From Bacillota bacterium (GTDB lineage Bacteria > Bacillota > Clostridia > DSM-8532), in contig JAEXRM010000175.1 in NCBI GenBank assembly GCA_023440865.1, positions 1-64,000 of the forward strand: 64,000 nt of DNA. The letters run 5' to 3'. Both the position numbers and the translations under genes were made by a program. Each line of letters begins with the position of its first letter. The stretch's first letter is position 1. The notes under the pieces are model-generated. The model was not told where the DNA came from and did not search any database. It worked only from the letters and a program-made list of their open reading frames with translations. This document shows positions 17,034 through 25,049 of this stretch, one piece after another.

Positions 17034-17181
17034 TCATCAGGCCAAATCAGTATAACATGGCAAAAAAGCCGCTGTCAATGATCGACAGCGGCCTTGGGGC
17101 AAGGGCGAAACGGGTTCCCGGAACGGTTCGCACCTGCGTCCTTGCGGCTGGTGCGAGGGATCTGAAGTACCCAGCCACACA

Positions 17182-17790
17182 TCATCCCGCCACCTGCACC
17201 ACACCGGCCAGCTCCTTGCCCAGCATGCGGCGTGCGCGCATCAGGCGGTTCTTCACGATGGAAATGGGCTTGTCCATGCGCTCGGCCATGGCCTGGTAGC
17301 TCAGCTCCTCGCCGTGGTAGAGGTTCACGACCTCGCGGTAGTTTTCCGGCAGGGCATCGACCGCCAGCTTGAGCTCGGCGCGTTCCTCCGCATCCAGATA
17401 GGCTTCCTCGGGCGTGAACCGATCGGTCGCGAGATACTCGCATTCCTCGAAGTCCACGACCGTCACACGGCTGTTCTTGCGCAGCAGGTCGAGGCAATGG
17501 TTGCGCGTGATGCCGGAGATCCAGGTGGAAAAGCGGTACTCCGGATTGTACCGGTCGAGTGCGCGATAACAACGGAAGAAAACCTCCTGCGCCGCATCGT
17601 CCACTTCGTCCGCATTGTGGAGATAGTGCCCCGCCACGTGGTACACAAGCTTGCGATACTGCTCCACCAGCTCGGCAAACGCGTCGCGGTCCCCGGTCAG
17701 CACGCGCCGCACGATGCGCTCGTCCCGCTCCTGCCTGCCGTCCTTCTCTTCCATTCCGCCAATCCTGCGTTCTCTCACTGTATCCAACAT
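17182..17790 (-). CDS. ECF-family RNA polymerase sigma factor
   Basis: A 202-residue (or 190-residue) extracytoplasmic-function sigma factor. Region 2 is AFAELVEQYRKLVYHVAGHY ... DAAQEVFFRCYRAL ... RFSTWISGITRNHCLDLLR; region 4 is LPENYREVVNLYHGEELSYQ ... SIVKNRLMRARRML. It directs RNA polymerase to a stress or envelope regulon. Start choice is open: ATG 17790 has GGAAG at 10 nt, and ATG 17754 (MEEKDGRQ) has AGGA at 8 nt. No anti-sigma factor gene adjoins it, which is unusual for this family. It lies upstream of the tRNA genes on the same strand. Confidence 0.9.
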   Translation of the reverse strand: MLDTVRERRIGGMEEKDGRQERDERIVRRVLTGDRDAFAELVEQYRKLVYHVAGHYLHNADEVDDAAQEVFFRCYRALDRYNPEYRFSTWISGITRNHCLDLLRKNSRVTVVDFEECEYLATDRFTPEEAYLDAEERAELKLAVDALPENYREVVNLYHGEELSYQAMAERMDKPISIVKNRLMRARRMLGKELAGVVQVAG

Positions 17791-18085
17791 GGTATCGACA
17801 CTTCCTTCCGCCGGTCCGACCGGTTCCCGCCCGCGGCACCGTGCCGCGTTGCGTTCATGCATCCATGATATCGGGAACCGGTCATGTCGGAATCATGCGG
17901 CCGGACAGTCTTTTGCAGACCGAAGGACGGGTCTTTGACCTGGCCGGCCGGCCAGGTGCGGCGGACCGTATGCGGAAACCAGGATCATGGAGAACAGGCA
18001 CAGGCGCCGCGGGCGCGGACAATCCGTGAGCGGAAAGTCCGCACCGGAAGCGGATCACGTGGAAAATGCCGCGAAAAGGCGCCGA

Positions 18086-18826
18086 TCAGGGAATGAGCCG
18101 GTTTGTCAGTGCCAGGGAGACGGCTTCCGTGCGGGATCCGGCGCCAAGCTTCGAGAGGATGGAACTGACATGGAACTTCACGGTGGACAGGCTGACCACC
18201 AGCTTCTGCGCGATCTCCGGGTTGCTGTCGCCCGCCACCATGAGGCGCAGCACATCGCGCTCGCGCTCGGTGAGCTCCGGTGCGGCCGGCTGGGTGTGGA
18301 GCGAGGCATGGATGAGCGCCTGTGTCGCTTCCGGCGCCAGGGTGGGCTTTCCGGCCATGGCGGCATGAATGGCTTCCGCCAGCTCGTCCGCGGTCACATC
18401 CTTGAGCAGGTAGCCGATGGCGCCTGCCTTGAGGGCTTCCTCGACCAGCGTCTCCTCGCGGAAGCTCGTCAGCACGACCACCTGCACGTGCGGACAGACA
18501 CGCCGGATCTCCCGCGTGGCTTCGGCACCGTTCATCTCGGGCATCAGCAGGTCCATCAGGATGACATCGGGCCGGCACTGCGGGCAAAGCGCAACCGCCT
18601 CGCGGCCGTTGGACGCCTCGCCGACGAATTCAAACTCGTCGAATACCGACAGGAAGGCACGCAGACCGCTGCGAACCACCTGATGGTCGTCAACCAGCAT
18701 GATGCGGATGGCGTCATTGCCTGCGGTGCCGGAGCCGCCGCCTGTTCCGCCTGTCCGGGGATACTGTCTGTCCCTGTTTGCCGCCCCTGCCACGTCGACC
18801 TCCCTTGCCGTACCGCCGTCTCTCAT
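18086..18826 (-). CDS. NarL/LuxR-family response regulator
   Basis: A 246-residue regulator. After a Gly/Arg-rich N-terminal extension of about 35 residues, the receiver domain shows IRIMLVDDHQVVRSGLR, the phospho-acceptor Asp in DVILMDLLMPEMNG, VVLTSF and YLLKD (Lys). The C-terminal LuxR helix-turn-helix is LTERERDVLRLMVAGDSN...STVKFHVSSILSKLG. AAGGA precedes ATG 18826 by 9 nt. It lies 205 bp downstream of the histidine kinase on the same strand but also has its own promoter-like sequence. The partner kinase is inferred from adjacency. Confidence 0.92.
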   Translation of the reverse strand: MRDGGTAREVDVAGAANRDRQYPRTGGTGGGSGTAGNDAIRIMLVDDHQVVRSGLRAFLSVFDEFEFVGEASNGREAVALCPQCRPDVILMDLLMPEMNGAEATREIRRVCPHVQVVVLTSFREETLVEEALKAGAIGYLLKDVTADELAEAIHAAMAGKPTLAPEATQALIHASLHTQPAAPELTERERDVLRLMVAGDSNPEIAQKLVVSLSTVKFHVSSILSKLGAGSRTEAVSLALTNRLIP

Positions 18827-18877
18827 GCGACCGCATCCTTGTGCCCTGGCAACCGGCCGGCTGCCGCCACTGGCACC

Positions 18878-18907
18878 ATCATACCCAAATGCGGCATAAA
18901 TTGTCCA
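18878..18907 (-). promoter_or_regulatory. Promoter upstream of the response regulator
   Basis: On the minus strand TGGACA (18902-18907) and TATGAT (18878-18883) are 18 bp apart, close to the sigma-70 consensus. Transcription would start about 45 bp before the regulator's ATG, allowing expression independent of the kinase. Confidence 0.5.
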
Positions 18908-19031
18908 CCGATCGCAGGGAATTGGCGCATACATGAAACAACGCCTGTCATATACGCCGGCGTCGCGCCTGCTGCCTGCTGGCAGCGCGGTATCACGCAC
19001 GCATCCCTGCAGGCACCGTGGCGTTGCGCAC

Positions 19032-20864
19032 TCATTCCGCCGGATCCCCGATCCGGTCCGCACCAGCCGCCAGCCAGCGAACCCGGATGAGCGTGCCCTC
19101 GCCAATCGCGCTTTCCACTTCGAGTGTCGCACCAAATGATGCGGCGCGCTCCCGCATGATTTCGACACCAAAATGCCCGCCGGGCACCATATCGGGATCG
19201 AAGCCGTCCCCGTCGTCCCTGATCTCCATGACCAGCGACACACAGGAACCGACCGCCATGACGCCCTTGTCGCCGGAAGAACCCGCGCCATCCGCAGATG
19301 ACCCGACCGCGTCCGATTCGACCGGCGGATCGGCGGCTCCGCACGTTCCTGTCACCGTCACGTCGATGTGGTTGGCATTGGCATGCTTGACGATGTTGTT
19401 CATCGCCTCCTGCGCGATGCGGTACAGGCCCAGCTTCACATCGAACGGCAGGTCGGCGCAGCCGGTGAGCCGGGATGACACGGGAATGCGTGCGCGGCCC
19501 GATGTGGCGTTCACAAGCTGCTTGAGCAGCTCCTCAAGCGCCGTCTCCTCCATGGCGCGGGGTCGCAGCTCGAGCAGCAGCGTCCGCATTTCCGCCAGGG
19601 CGCCGCGGTTGAGCAGCCGTACTTCCTCCAGCTTCTCGCGCCCCAGCTCCGGGTTGCGCTCCCAGATGCGGGGCAGCACCTCGGCCGTCAGGCTGGCGGA
19701 AAAAAGTGTCTGGGTGACGGCGTCATGCAGCTCGCGGGCCAGGCGCACCCGCTCGGCGACCGTCGCCTGCTCTGCGGCCTGAAGCCGCATGTTCCGTTCC
19801 GCCTCGTACAGGCGGGCGTTTTCCACCCCCATGACCGTGGAGGAGGCAAGCAGGGAGAGGATGCGCAGATCATCCGGGCCGAAGCCCCCCTCCGGCGGAC
19901 TGGTGACCCCCAGGATACCCAGCACGTCCGGCATCTCCGCCCCCTCCCCGGCGCCCGCCTGGATGGGCACACACAACAGGGTATCCATGCCATAATGCCG
20001 CAGGAGCATGTCGTGCCGCGTCGAGCCTTCCCGTCCATGGCGCAGCAGATAGGCCCGCCTTGTCGCCGCCATGCCTGCGAGCACGGACTGCGCGGGAGAA
20101 GCCTCCTGCTGCGGTTCCAGCCGGCGGTGCGCCGTGCCGCCGGCCGCTCCGGCGAGCCGCCATCCGCCCGGCTCACGCAGGAACACGACGGAGCCGCCGG
20201 CACCGGTCAGCCGGCACGCCTCGCCCGCAATCTGCCGCAGCACCGCTTCCGGCTCGACACGGCGCGCGATGGCGCGCTGCACCTGCAGCATGGTGCGCAC
20301 CTCCGCCTCGCGCTTGCGCGCCTCACGGTCAAGTCGCGCGTTCTCGAATTCGATGGCTGCCTGGTGGGCGAAAGCGGCACCGAACACCTTGTCGTCGAGG
20401 TCGAACTGGCACGGCTCGTGATGGGTGACCACCAACGCGCCCATGGGCCGGCCGCGCAGCAGCATGGGCAGAAACAGCCAGCAGCGGCCCACGGAGCCCG
20501 GTCCGTCCAGAAACAGCGCCAGCCGTTCCCGCAGGCGCATCGTCGCTTCGTCATCCGCCAGCAGATCCGGAACCAGGATCGGCTGACGCTGGTTGAGAAA
20601 GCTCTGGCCGATGGGCATCAGCTGATTCGTCAACGGATGTCGTCCGACGTAGTCACGCAGCGGACCCTTGCGCGCCACGCAAACCAGCCGGCTTCCCTCG
20701 AGCAGATAGCAAAGCGAGGCATCGCAGAACAGGAGGCCATGAAGCCGCTCCAGCACGGCCTCGGCCAGGGTCCGCGGATCGGCCCCCTGGGAGCTGAGGT
20801 TGGAAACATGCAACAGGACCGACAACAGCCGATTTCGTTCGGCCATGCGCGTGGCTTCTGTCAC
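19032..20864 (-). CDS. Soluble GAF-GAF histidine kinase (NarX-like, HisKA_3)
   Basis: A 610-residue kinase with no membrane segment. Two GAF domains occupy about residues 20-175 and 195-355. The dimerisation/phospho-acceptor domain follows with VAERVRLARELHDAVTQTLF (phospho-His in ELHDAV, about residue 382). The ATPase domain is YRIAQEAMNNIVKHA ... IRDDGDGFDP ... GHFGVEIMRERA. A Gly/Ser/Asp-rich insert (about residues 515-545) interrupts the ATPase domain. GTG 20864 is chosen because GGGAGGG lies 5 nt upstream. It presumably phosphorylates the downstream NarL-type regulator in response to a cytoplasmic signal bound by the GAF domains. Confidence 0.92.
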   Translation of the reverse strand: MTEATRMAERNRLLSVLLHVSNLSSQGADPRTLAEAVLERLHGLLFCDASLCYLLEGSRLVCVARKGPLRDYVGRHPLTNQLMPIGQSFLNQRQPILVPDLLADDEATMRLRERLALFLDGPGSVGRCWLFLPMLLRGRPMGALVVTHHEPCQFDLDDKVFGAAFAHQAAIEFENARLDREARKREAEVRTMLQVQRAIARRVEPEAVLRQIAGEACRLTGAGGSVVFLREPGGWRLAGAAGGTAHRRLEPQQEASPAQSVLAGMAATRRAYLLRHGREGSTRHDMLLRHYGMDTLLCVPIQAGAGEGAEMPDVLGILGVTSPPEGGFGPDDLRILSLLASSTVMGVENARLYEAERNMRLQAAEQATVAERVRLARELHDAVTQTLFSASLTAEVLPRIWERNPELGREKLEEVRLLNRGALAEMRTLLLELRPRAMEETALEELLKQLVNATSGRARIPVSSRLTGCADLPFDVKLGLYRIAQEAMNNIVKHANANHIDVTVTGTCGAADPPVESDAVGSSADGAGSSGDKGVMAVGSCVSLVMEIRDDGDGFDPDMVPGGHFGVEIMRERAASFGATLEVESAIGEGTLIRVRWLAAGADRIGDPAE

Positions 20865-20993
20865 GGGACCCTCCCTGCGGCTGTCCGCCGCCTCATGTGC
20901 CGGTCAGGCGATCAACACGGGATGACCGGCCGGCCGGACCGGCCGATCCCAACAGACGTGCCACGTGGCATTCACTCCTCGCGGCTTACATCG

Positions 20994-21299
20994 AAATCCA
21001 CAGCAATCCACAGGCCTGTGGATTGCTGTGGATAATTCAAACCATTGCGCCATCAGCATTTCATAGATTATCCCCATGATTTCTCCTGATTGGGGACTTC
21101 TCCTGTGGATTCTTTTCGTTTTTGTCCACAGGTCGTCATGACAGGCTAACTTCCTGTCCAATGTAGCCAACCCGGCGCTAAAAAGAACGTGTGTTTTTGT
21201 GCAAATCGACCACAAAACTGCCATTTTCTCGTCTGAACGCCACTTGCAACCGCATATCGACCACGATCACAAGAGACACCCCGCCAAGGCATGTCCACA
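20994..21299. other. Cluster of DnaA-box-like sites in a non-coding gap
   Basis: The 504-bp gap 20865-21368 has no gene. It carries a perfect DnaA box at 21027-21035 (TGTGGATAA, the reverse of TTATCCACA), one-mismatch boxes at 21068-21076 (TTATCCCCA) and 21122-21130 (TTGTCCACA), and weaker copies at 20994-21002, 21004-21012, 21017-21025, 21104-21112 and 21291-21299. T-rich and A-rich runs lie at 21111-21125 and 21178-21220. This could be a replication origin or a DnaA-titrating locus, but no dnaA, dnaN or other origin-linked gene is nearby. Confidence 0.45.
20996..21033. repeat. Perfect 38-bp palindrome
   Basis: The left arm ATCCACAGCAATCCACAGG (20996-21014) is followed immediately by its exact reverse complement (21015-21033). 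Each arm contains two TCCACA motifs. With no loop it can extrude as a cruciform on DNA or act as a dimeric protein site. It lies about 130-170 bp upstream of the histidine kinase start. Confidence 0.95.
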
Positions 21300-21368
21300 A
21301 GCAGGAAGCCGCCGGCAGCCAGGGTGCGTCGGCCGCTGAAACCGCCGCCGATGCCGTAGGAAAGGATC

Positions 21369-22214
21369 TCAATCGAACCGCATGCTGATGTCCATCGCCC
21401 GCACGGAATGCGTGAGCGCACCGGACGAAACCAGATCCACACCGGTCGCCGCAATGGCCGCCGCCCGGTCCACCGTCACATTGCCGGAGGCCTCGGTCAG
21501 TGCGCGGCCGGCGATGTAGTGCACGGCCTCGGTCATCTGCGCGTTGTCCATGTTGTCGAGCATGATGATGTCGGCGCCGGCTTCCAGCGCTTCCCGCACC
21601 ATGTCCATCGATTCGGTCTCCACCTCGATGCGGATGGTATGCGGCGCGACGGCCCGCGCGCGGCGCACGGCCGCGGTGATGCCGCCGGAAGCCTTGATGT
21701 GGTTGTCCTTGATGAGCACGCCGTCGGAGAGACAGTACCGGTGGTTGGTGCCGCCACCGGCACGCACCGCGTACTTGTCGAGATACCGCAGGCCCGGAAC
21801 GGTCTTTCTTGTGTCCACGATCCTGGTGCGGGTACCCGCAAAGGCCCTGGCAAAGGCGGCCGTCATGGTGGCGATGCCGCTCATCCGCTGCAGCAGGTTC
21901 AGGGCCGTGCGCTCGCCCTTGAGCAATGCACGGGCGTTGCCACCGAATGTCATCAGCACGGTGCCCTTCGTGACAGCGTCGCCCTCCTCCACGAGCTCAT
22001 TGAAGCTCGCGCGCGGATCGAGCAGCGTGAAGACGCGCTTGAACACGGGAAGACCGGCCACCACCCCATCCTCCTTGGCGATGATGCGGGCCGAGCCCTC
22101 CTGGTTTTCGGGGATGGTGCTGTCGGTGGTCAGGTCGCCCATGGGCATGTCCTCGCGCAGGGCGCGCAGGATGATGTCGTCCACAAGGGAGAGGTCGAGA
22201 TTGAGCATGGCCAT
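21369..22214 (-). CDS. nadC: Quinolinate phosphoribosyltransferase (decarboxylating)
   Basis: NadC makes nicotinate mononucleotide from quinolinate and PRPP in NAD synthesis. The 281 residues are full length and show ALREDMPMGDLTTDSTI, ERTALNLLQRMSGIAT, DTRKTVPGLRYLDKYAVRAG, GGGTNHRYCLSDGVLIKDNH, IEVETES and IMLDNM, all core substrate-binding segments. GGAAG lies 8 nt before ATG 22214. It follows nadB by about 48 bp and the two are clearly an operon. Confidence 0.97.
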   Translation of the reverse strand: MAMLNLDLSLVDDIILRALREDMPMGDLTTDSTIPENQEGSARIIAKEDGVVAGLPVFKRVFTLLDPRASFNELVEEGDAVTKGTVLMTFGGNARALLKGERTALNLLQRMSGIATMTAAFARAFAGTRTRIVDTRKTVPGLRYLDKYAVRAGGGTNHRYCLSDGVLIKDNHIKASGGITAAVRRARAVAPHTIRIEVETESMDMVREALEAGADIIMLDNMDNAQMTEAVHYIAGRALTEASGNVTVDRAAAIAATGVDLVSSGALTHSVRAMDISMRFD

Positions 22215-22262
22215 GGTCGATCTTCCTTTCTGTCGGTTCCTGCTGGGCCGGACCGGTGCCTG

Positions 22263-23894
22263 TCAGCAAACAATGTTCTGCTGCCAGGCTTCCAGCGTAT
22301 GCGGGAAATCGCTGCGGTAGTGCGCGCCGCGGCTCTCGGTGCGGGTCAGCGCCGCGCGGGCCACCAGTGAGGCGAGTGTGGTCATGTTGCGCAGCTCGAT
22401 TTCCAAAACGGATGCGCACAACATGCCCCGCTGCCCGGCGAGCATCTCGTCCAGGCTGGCAACCGCACGCTCCAGGCTTTCGCGGCTGCGGATGATGCCG
22501 ACCTCGCGCGTCATCAGATGCTGCAGGCGGTCGATCTGCGCGGCGGCGTCAAGACCGGCGGGATGACGCGGGGCCGAAAAGGAAAGGCTGGATCCGAGGT
22601 CCGGATCCGTTTCACGTTTGGATTCGAAGGACTCGTTGATGAGGCGGGCGATGCGCCGGCCGAACACCAACCCCTCAAGCAGCGAGTTCGAGGCAAGCCG
22701 GTTGGCACCGTGGATGCCGTTGCAGGCGGCCTCGCCCACGGCGAAGAAGCCTTCTAGGTTCGTGCGGCCCCACTCGTCCGTGCGGATGCCGCCCATGCTG
22801 TAGTGCTGGGACGGCGCGACGGGAATGCAGTCCTTCGAAATGTCGATGCCATACGACAGGCACTTGGCGAAAATGGTCGGAAACCGGCGTTCCAGCCAAT
22901 CGCGGTCCTTCGACGTGATGTCGAGCAGCACATGATCCGCGCCGGTCTTCTGCATTTCGGAAAAAATGGCGCGTGATACGACATCGCGGGGAGCCAGCTC
23001 GGCCAGCTCGTGATATCCTGGCATGAAGCGCTCGCCGGAAAGGTTGCGCAGCACGGCCCCCTCGCCGCGGACAGCTTCGGAGATGAGGAAGTTGCGCTCC
23101 TCCTTGCGGAAAAGGGCAGTGGGATGGAACTGCACGAACTCCAGGTCCATCAGCTCCACACCGGCACGGAAGGCCATGGCCGCTCCGTCGCCGGTGGCGA
23201 CCTCCGGGTTGGTGGTGTTCTCGTACAGGCGGCCATACCCGCCCGATGCGCAGATGACGACAGGCGCTGCATACCGGTGCAGGGCACCGGCCGCGTCCAT
23301 GGCCAGCACACCGACGCAGCGGCCGTTTGCCGTCAACAGGTCCACCGCGAAGGTCTGCTCGCGGATGACGACATTCTCGAGTCCGCGGACCGCCGCGACC
23401 AGCGTGTCGCAGACCTCCTTGCCCGTGGCGTCGCCCGTGTGGATGATGCGGTTGCGGCTGTGGGCCGCCTCGCGGGTGAGCGACAGCTGCCGGTCCTCGC
23501 CGCGGTCGAAGTTCACGCCGTACAGGCACAGCTGGGCGATGTTGTCTGCCGCCTCGGTAACAAGGGTTCGGACCGCCTCCTCGTCGCACAGGCCCGCGCC
23601 CGCGTAGGCGGTGTCGCGAAAGTGAAGCTCGGGCGAGTCCTTCTTGTCGAGGGACACGGCAATGCCCCCCTGTGCAAGGACGGAGTTGTTCACGTCGATC
23701 GATTCCTTCGTGATGATCAGCACGCGAACGCCGCCAACCATCGAAAGCGCCGTATAGACACCGGCGATGCCGCTGCCGATGATGACGGCGTCGTATGCTT
23801 CAGCCGGCAGCCGCGCCGCGTCGAAATCGAGCAGGCAGCGCTCCGGAGCCGGGTGTCGATCCAAATGCACGAGATTCATCGTGTGCAGGGTCAC
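22263..23894 (-). CDS. nadB: L-aspartate oxidase
   Basis: NadB oxidises L-aspartate to iminoaspartate, the first step of de novo NAD synthesis, using fumarate as acceptor under anaerobiosis. The roughly 540-residue flavoprotein shows the FAD motif DAVIIGSGIAGVYTALSM, NSVLAQGGIAV, HTGDATGKEV, MDLEFVQFHPTAL, the catalytic EAVRGEGAVL, QHYSMGGIRTDEWGRT and GANRLASNSLLEGLVFG. Start is uncertain: GTG 23894 sits just behind AAGGAAGGA, while ATG 23879 (MNLVHLD) lacks a close ribosome binding site. No nadA lies beside it, unlike most Firmicutes nadBCA operons. Confidence 0.95.
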   Translation of the reverse strand: MTLHTMNLVHLDRHPAPERCLLDFDAARLPAEAYDAVIIGSGIAGVYTALSMVGGVRVLIITKESIDVNNSVLAQGGIAVSLDKKDSPELHFRDTAYAGAGLCDEEAVRTLVTEAADNIAQLCLYGVNFDRGEDRQLSLTREAAHSRNRIIHTGDATGKEVCDTLVAAVRGLENVVIREQTFAVDLLTANGRCVGVLAMDAAGALHRYAAPVVICASGGYGRLYENTTNPEVATGDGAAMAFRAGVELMDLEFVQFHPTALFRKEERNFLISEAVRGEGAVLRNLSGERFMPGYHELAELAPRDVVSRAIFSEMQKTGADHVLLDITSKDRDWLERRFPTIFAKCLSYGIDISKDCIPVAPSQHYSMGGIRTDEWGRTNLEGFFAVGEAACNGIHGANRLASNSLLEGLVFGRRIARLINESFESKRETDPDLGSSLSFSAPRHPAGLDAAAQIDRLQHLMTREVGIIRSRESLERAVASLDEMLAGQRGMLCASVLEIELRNMTTLASLVARAALTRTESRGAHYRSDFPHTLEAWQQNIVC

Positions 23895-24122
23895 ATCCTT
23901 CCTTTTCCGCCGGAGAGACAAGCTCCGGACTGCATCGCGTCCGGGGAGCCGGCGGCCTCACCCGTCGGATTCCGCACAAAATGCATGCGGCGATCGGATT
24001 TCATTCATTTTACACCCGAACGCGGTGCTTCACAACAGACTCGGCGCGCGGGCCCTGCACGCTTCGGCAAGCAATCCCCTACAGGTGTCCTGCCACGAAC
24101 ATGATTCACCGTTCCTCTGGCG

Positions 24123-24878
24123 CTAAAACCGGCGGATGTTGCTGTCGTGCTTCTGGCGCTGTTCCCGCTCGAGATTCGCACGGTTGATCTCATCGAAGAA
24201 CTTGCGCCGGTTGTTGCTGACCCGGCGCCGCAGATGCACGACCTTGAGCAGGTCGCGCCCGAAGAAGAGCAGGTAGTTCAACAGCGAGACGACCGGTGCG
24301 ACGGCCATGCCCCAGTTGCCGAACAGCAGGCTGGAGACGACCGTCCACAGCACGAAGGCGGCATAGACCAATCCCAGCCACTTCATCTTGACGGGGATGA
24401 AGAAGAACAGCATGATCTGGTGGTCAGGGAACAGCGTGGCGAAGGCGAGCAGCAGCGACAGGTTCAGGTACAGCGCGGTGGTCGAGGCGAACGAAGGTGA
24501 CAGCAGCGCGACAAGCACCGCCCCCAGGATGGTGCCCACCACCCCGATGAGATAGTATACGTTGAATTTGAAGGCGCCCCAGCTGTTTTCAAGGCTCGTG
24601 CCGATGAAGTAGAAGAAATACAGCGTCAGCGCGCCCCAGAGCGGATCGAGGTTCTCCGGGAGCAGGACGAACGTGAACAGGCGCCACACCTCGCCCTGCA
24701 GCAGGCGGGAGGGAATCAGCGCGAGCGTGTTGTACAGCCAGGCAGCGGCCTCCGGTGCCGTCCGGCTGAGGACGAACAGCACGATCAGCGCGGCGGCGTT
24801 GGCGATGGTCAGGTACTTCACCAGATGGTGGATGGCGTATCGGCCAAATTTGCGTTCAAGCTTCCAGAGCCAGGTCAT
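24123..24878 (-). CDS. Rhomboid-like membrane protein lacking the catalytic serine motif
   Basis: A 251-residue polytopic protein with about six membrane segments. The layout follows the rhomboid fold: the L1-loop-like WRLFTFVLLP, then LYFFYFIGTSLENSWGAFKF and the glycine-rich helix YYLIGVVGTILGAVLVALL. The position of the GxSG serine reads ASTTALYLNL, and no membrane His partner is evident, so proteolysis is unlikely. The C-terminal about 45 residues are charged and cytoplasmic (RRRVSNNRRKFFDEINRANL). AAGGAGG stands 5 nt before ATG 24878. Role unknown; it may bind membrane clients like other inactive rhomboids. Confidence 0.75.
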   Translation of the reverse strand: MTWLWKLERKFGRYAIHHLVKYLTIANAAALIVLFVLSRTAPEAAAWLYNTLALIPSRLLQGEVWRLFTFVLLPENLDPLWGALTLYFFYFIGTSLENSWGAFKFNVYYLIGVVGTILGAVLVALLSPSFASTTALYLNLSLLLAFATLFPDHQIMLFFFIPVKMKWLGLVYAAFVLWTVVSSLLFGNWGMAVAPVVSLLNYLLFFGRDLLKVVHLRRRVSNNRRKFFDEINRANLEREQRQKHDSNIRRF

Positions 24879-24900
24879 GGGATGCCTCCTTGTGTCTGCG

Positions 24901-25003
24901 GGTCTTCAGGCTGCGGCGCTTCGTGCCACAGGTCTCCGCGCGGTGTGTCAATATGCCGCGGGTCTCCGCGCGGTGTGTCCATATGCTGCGGGTCCTCGTG
25001 CGG
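24901..25003. repeat. 30-bp minisatellite between the lipoprotein and rhomboid-like genes
   Basis: Two nearly identical 30-bp units lie at 24931-24960 and 24961-24990 (sharing GGTCTCCGCGCGGTGTGTC), flanked by diverged units from 24901 and from 24991. In one minus-strand frame they encode a decapeptide repeat (DPQHMDTPRG, DPRHIDTPRG). That frame is not the frame of the upstream lipoprotein, which stops at 25050. Confidence 0.85.
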
Positions 25004-25049
25004 CGGCACCTGCAAGCCGCGGCTGATGCATCGTCTGGCAGGCAACGTG

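Noticed and set aside
17863..18085. Possible small gene or anti-sigma factor between the sigma factor and the response regulator
   Set aside because: The 223-bp gap has no frame with a ribosome binding site or protein-like composition.
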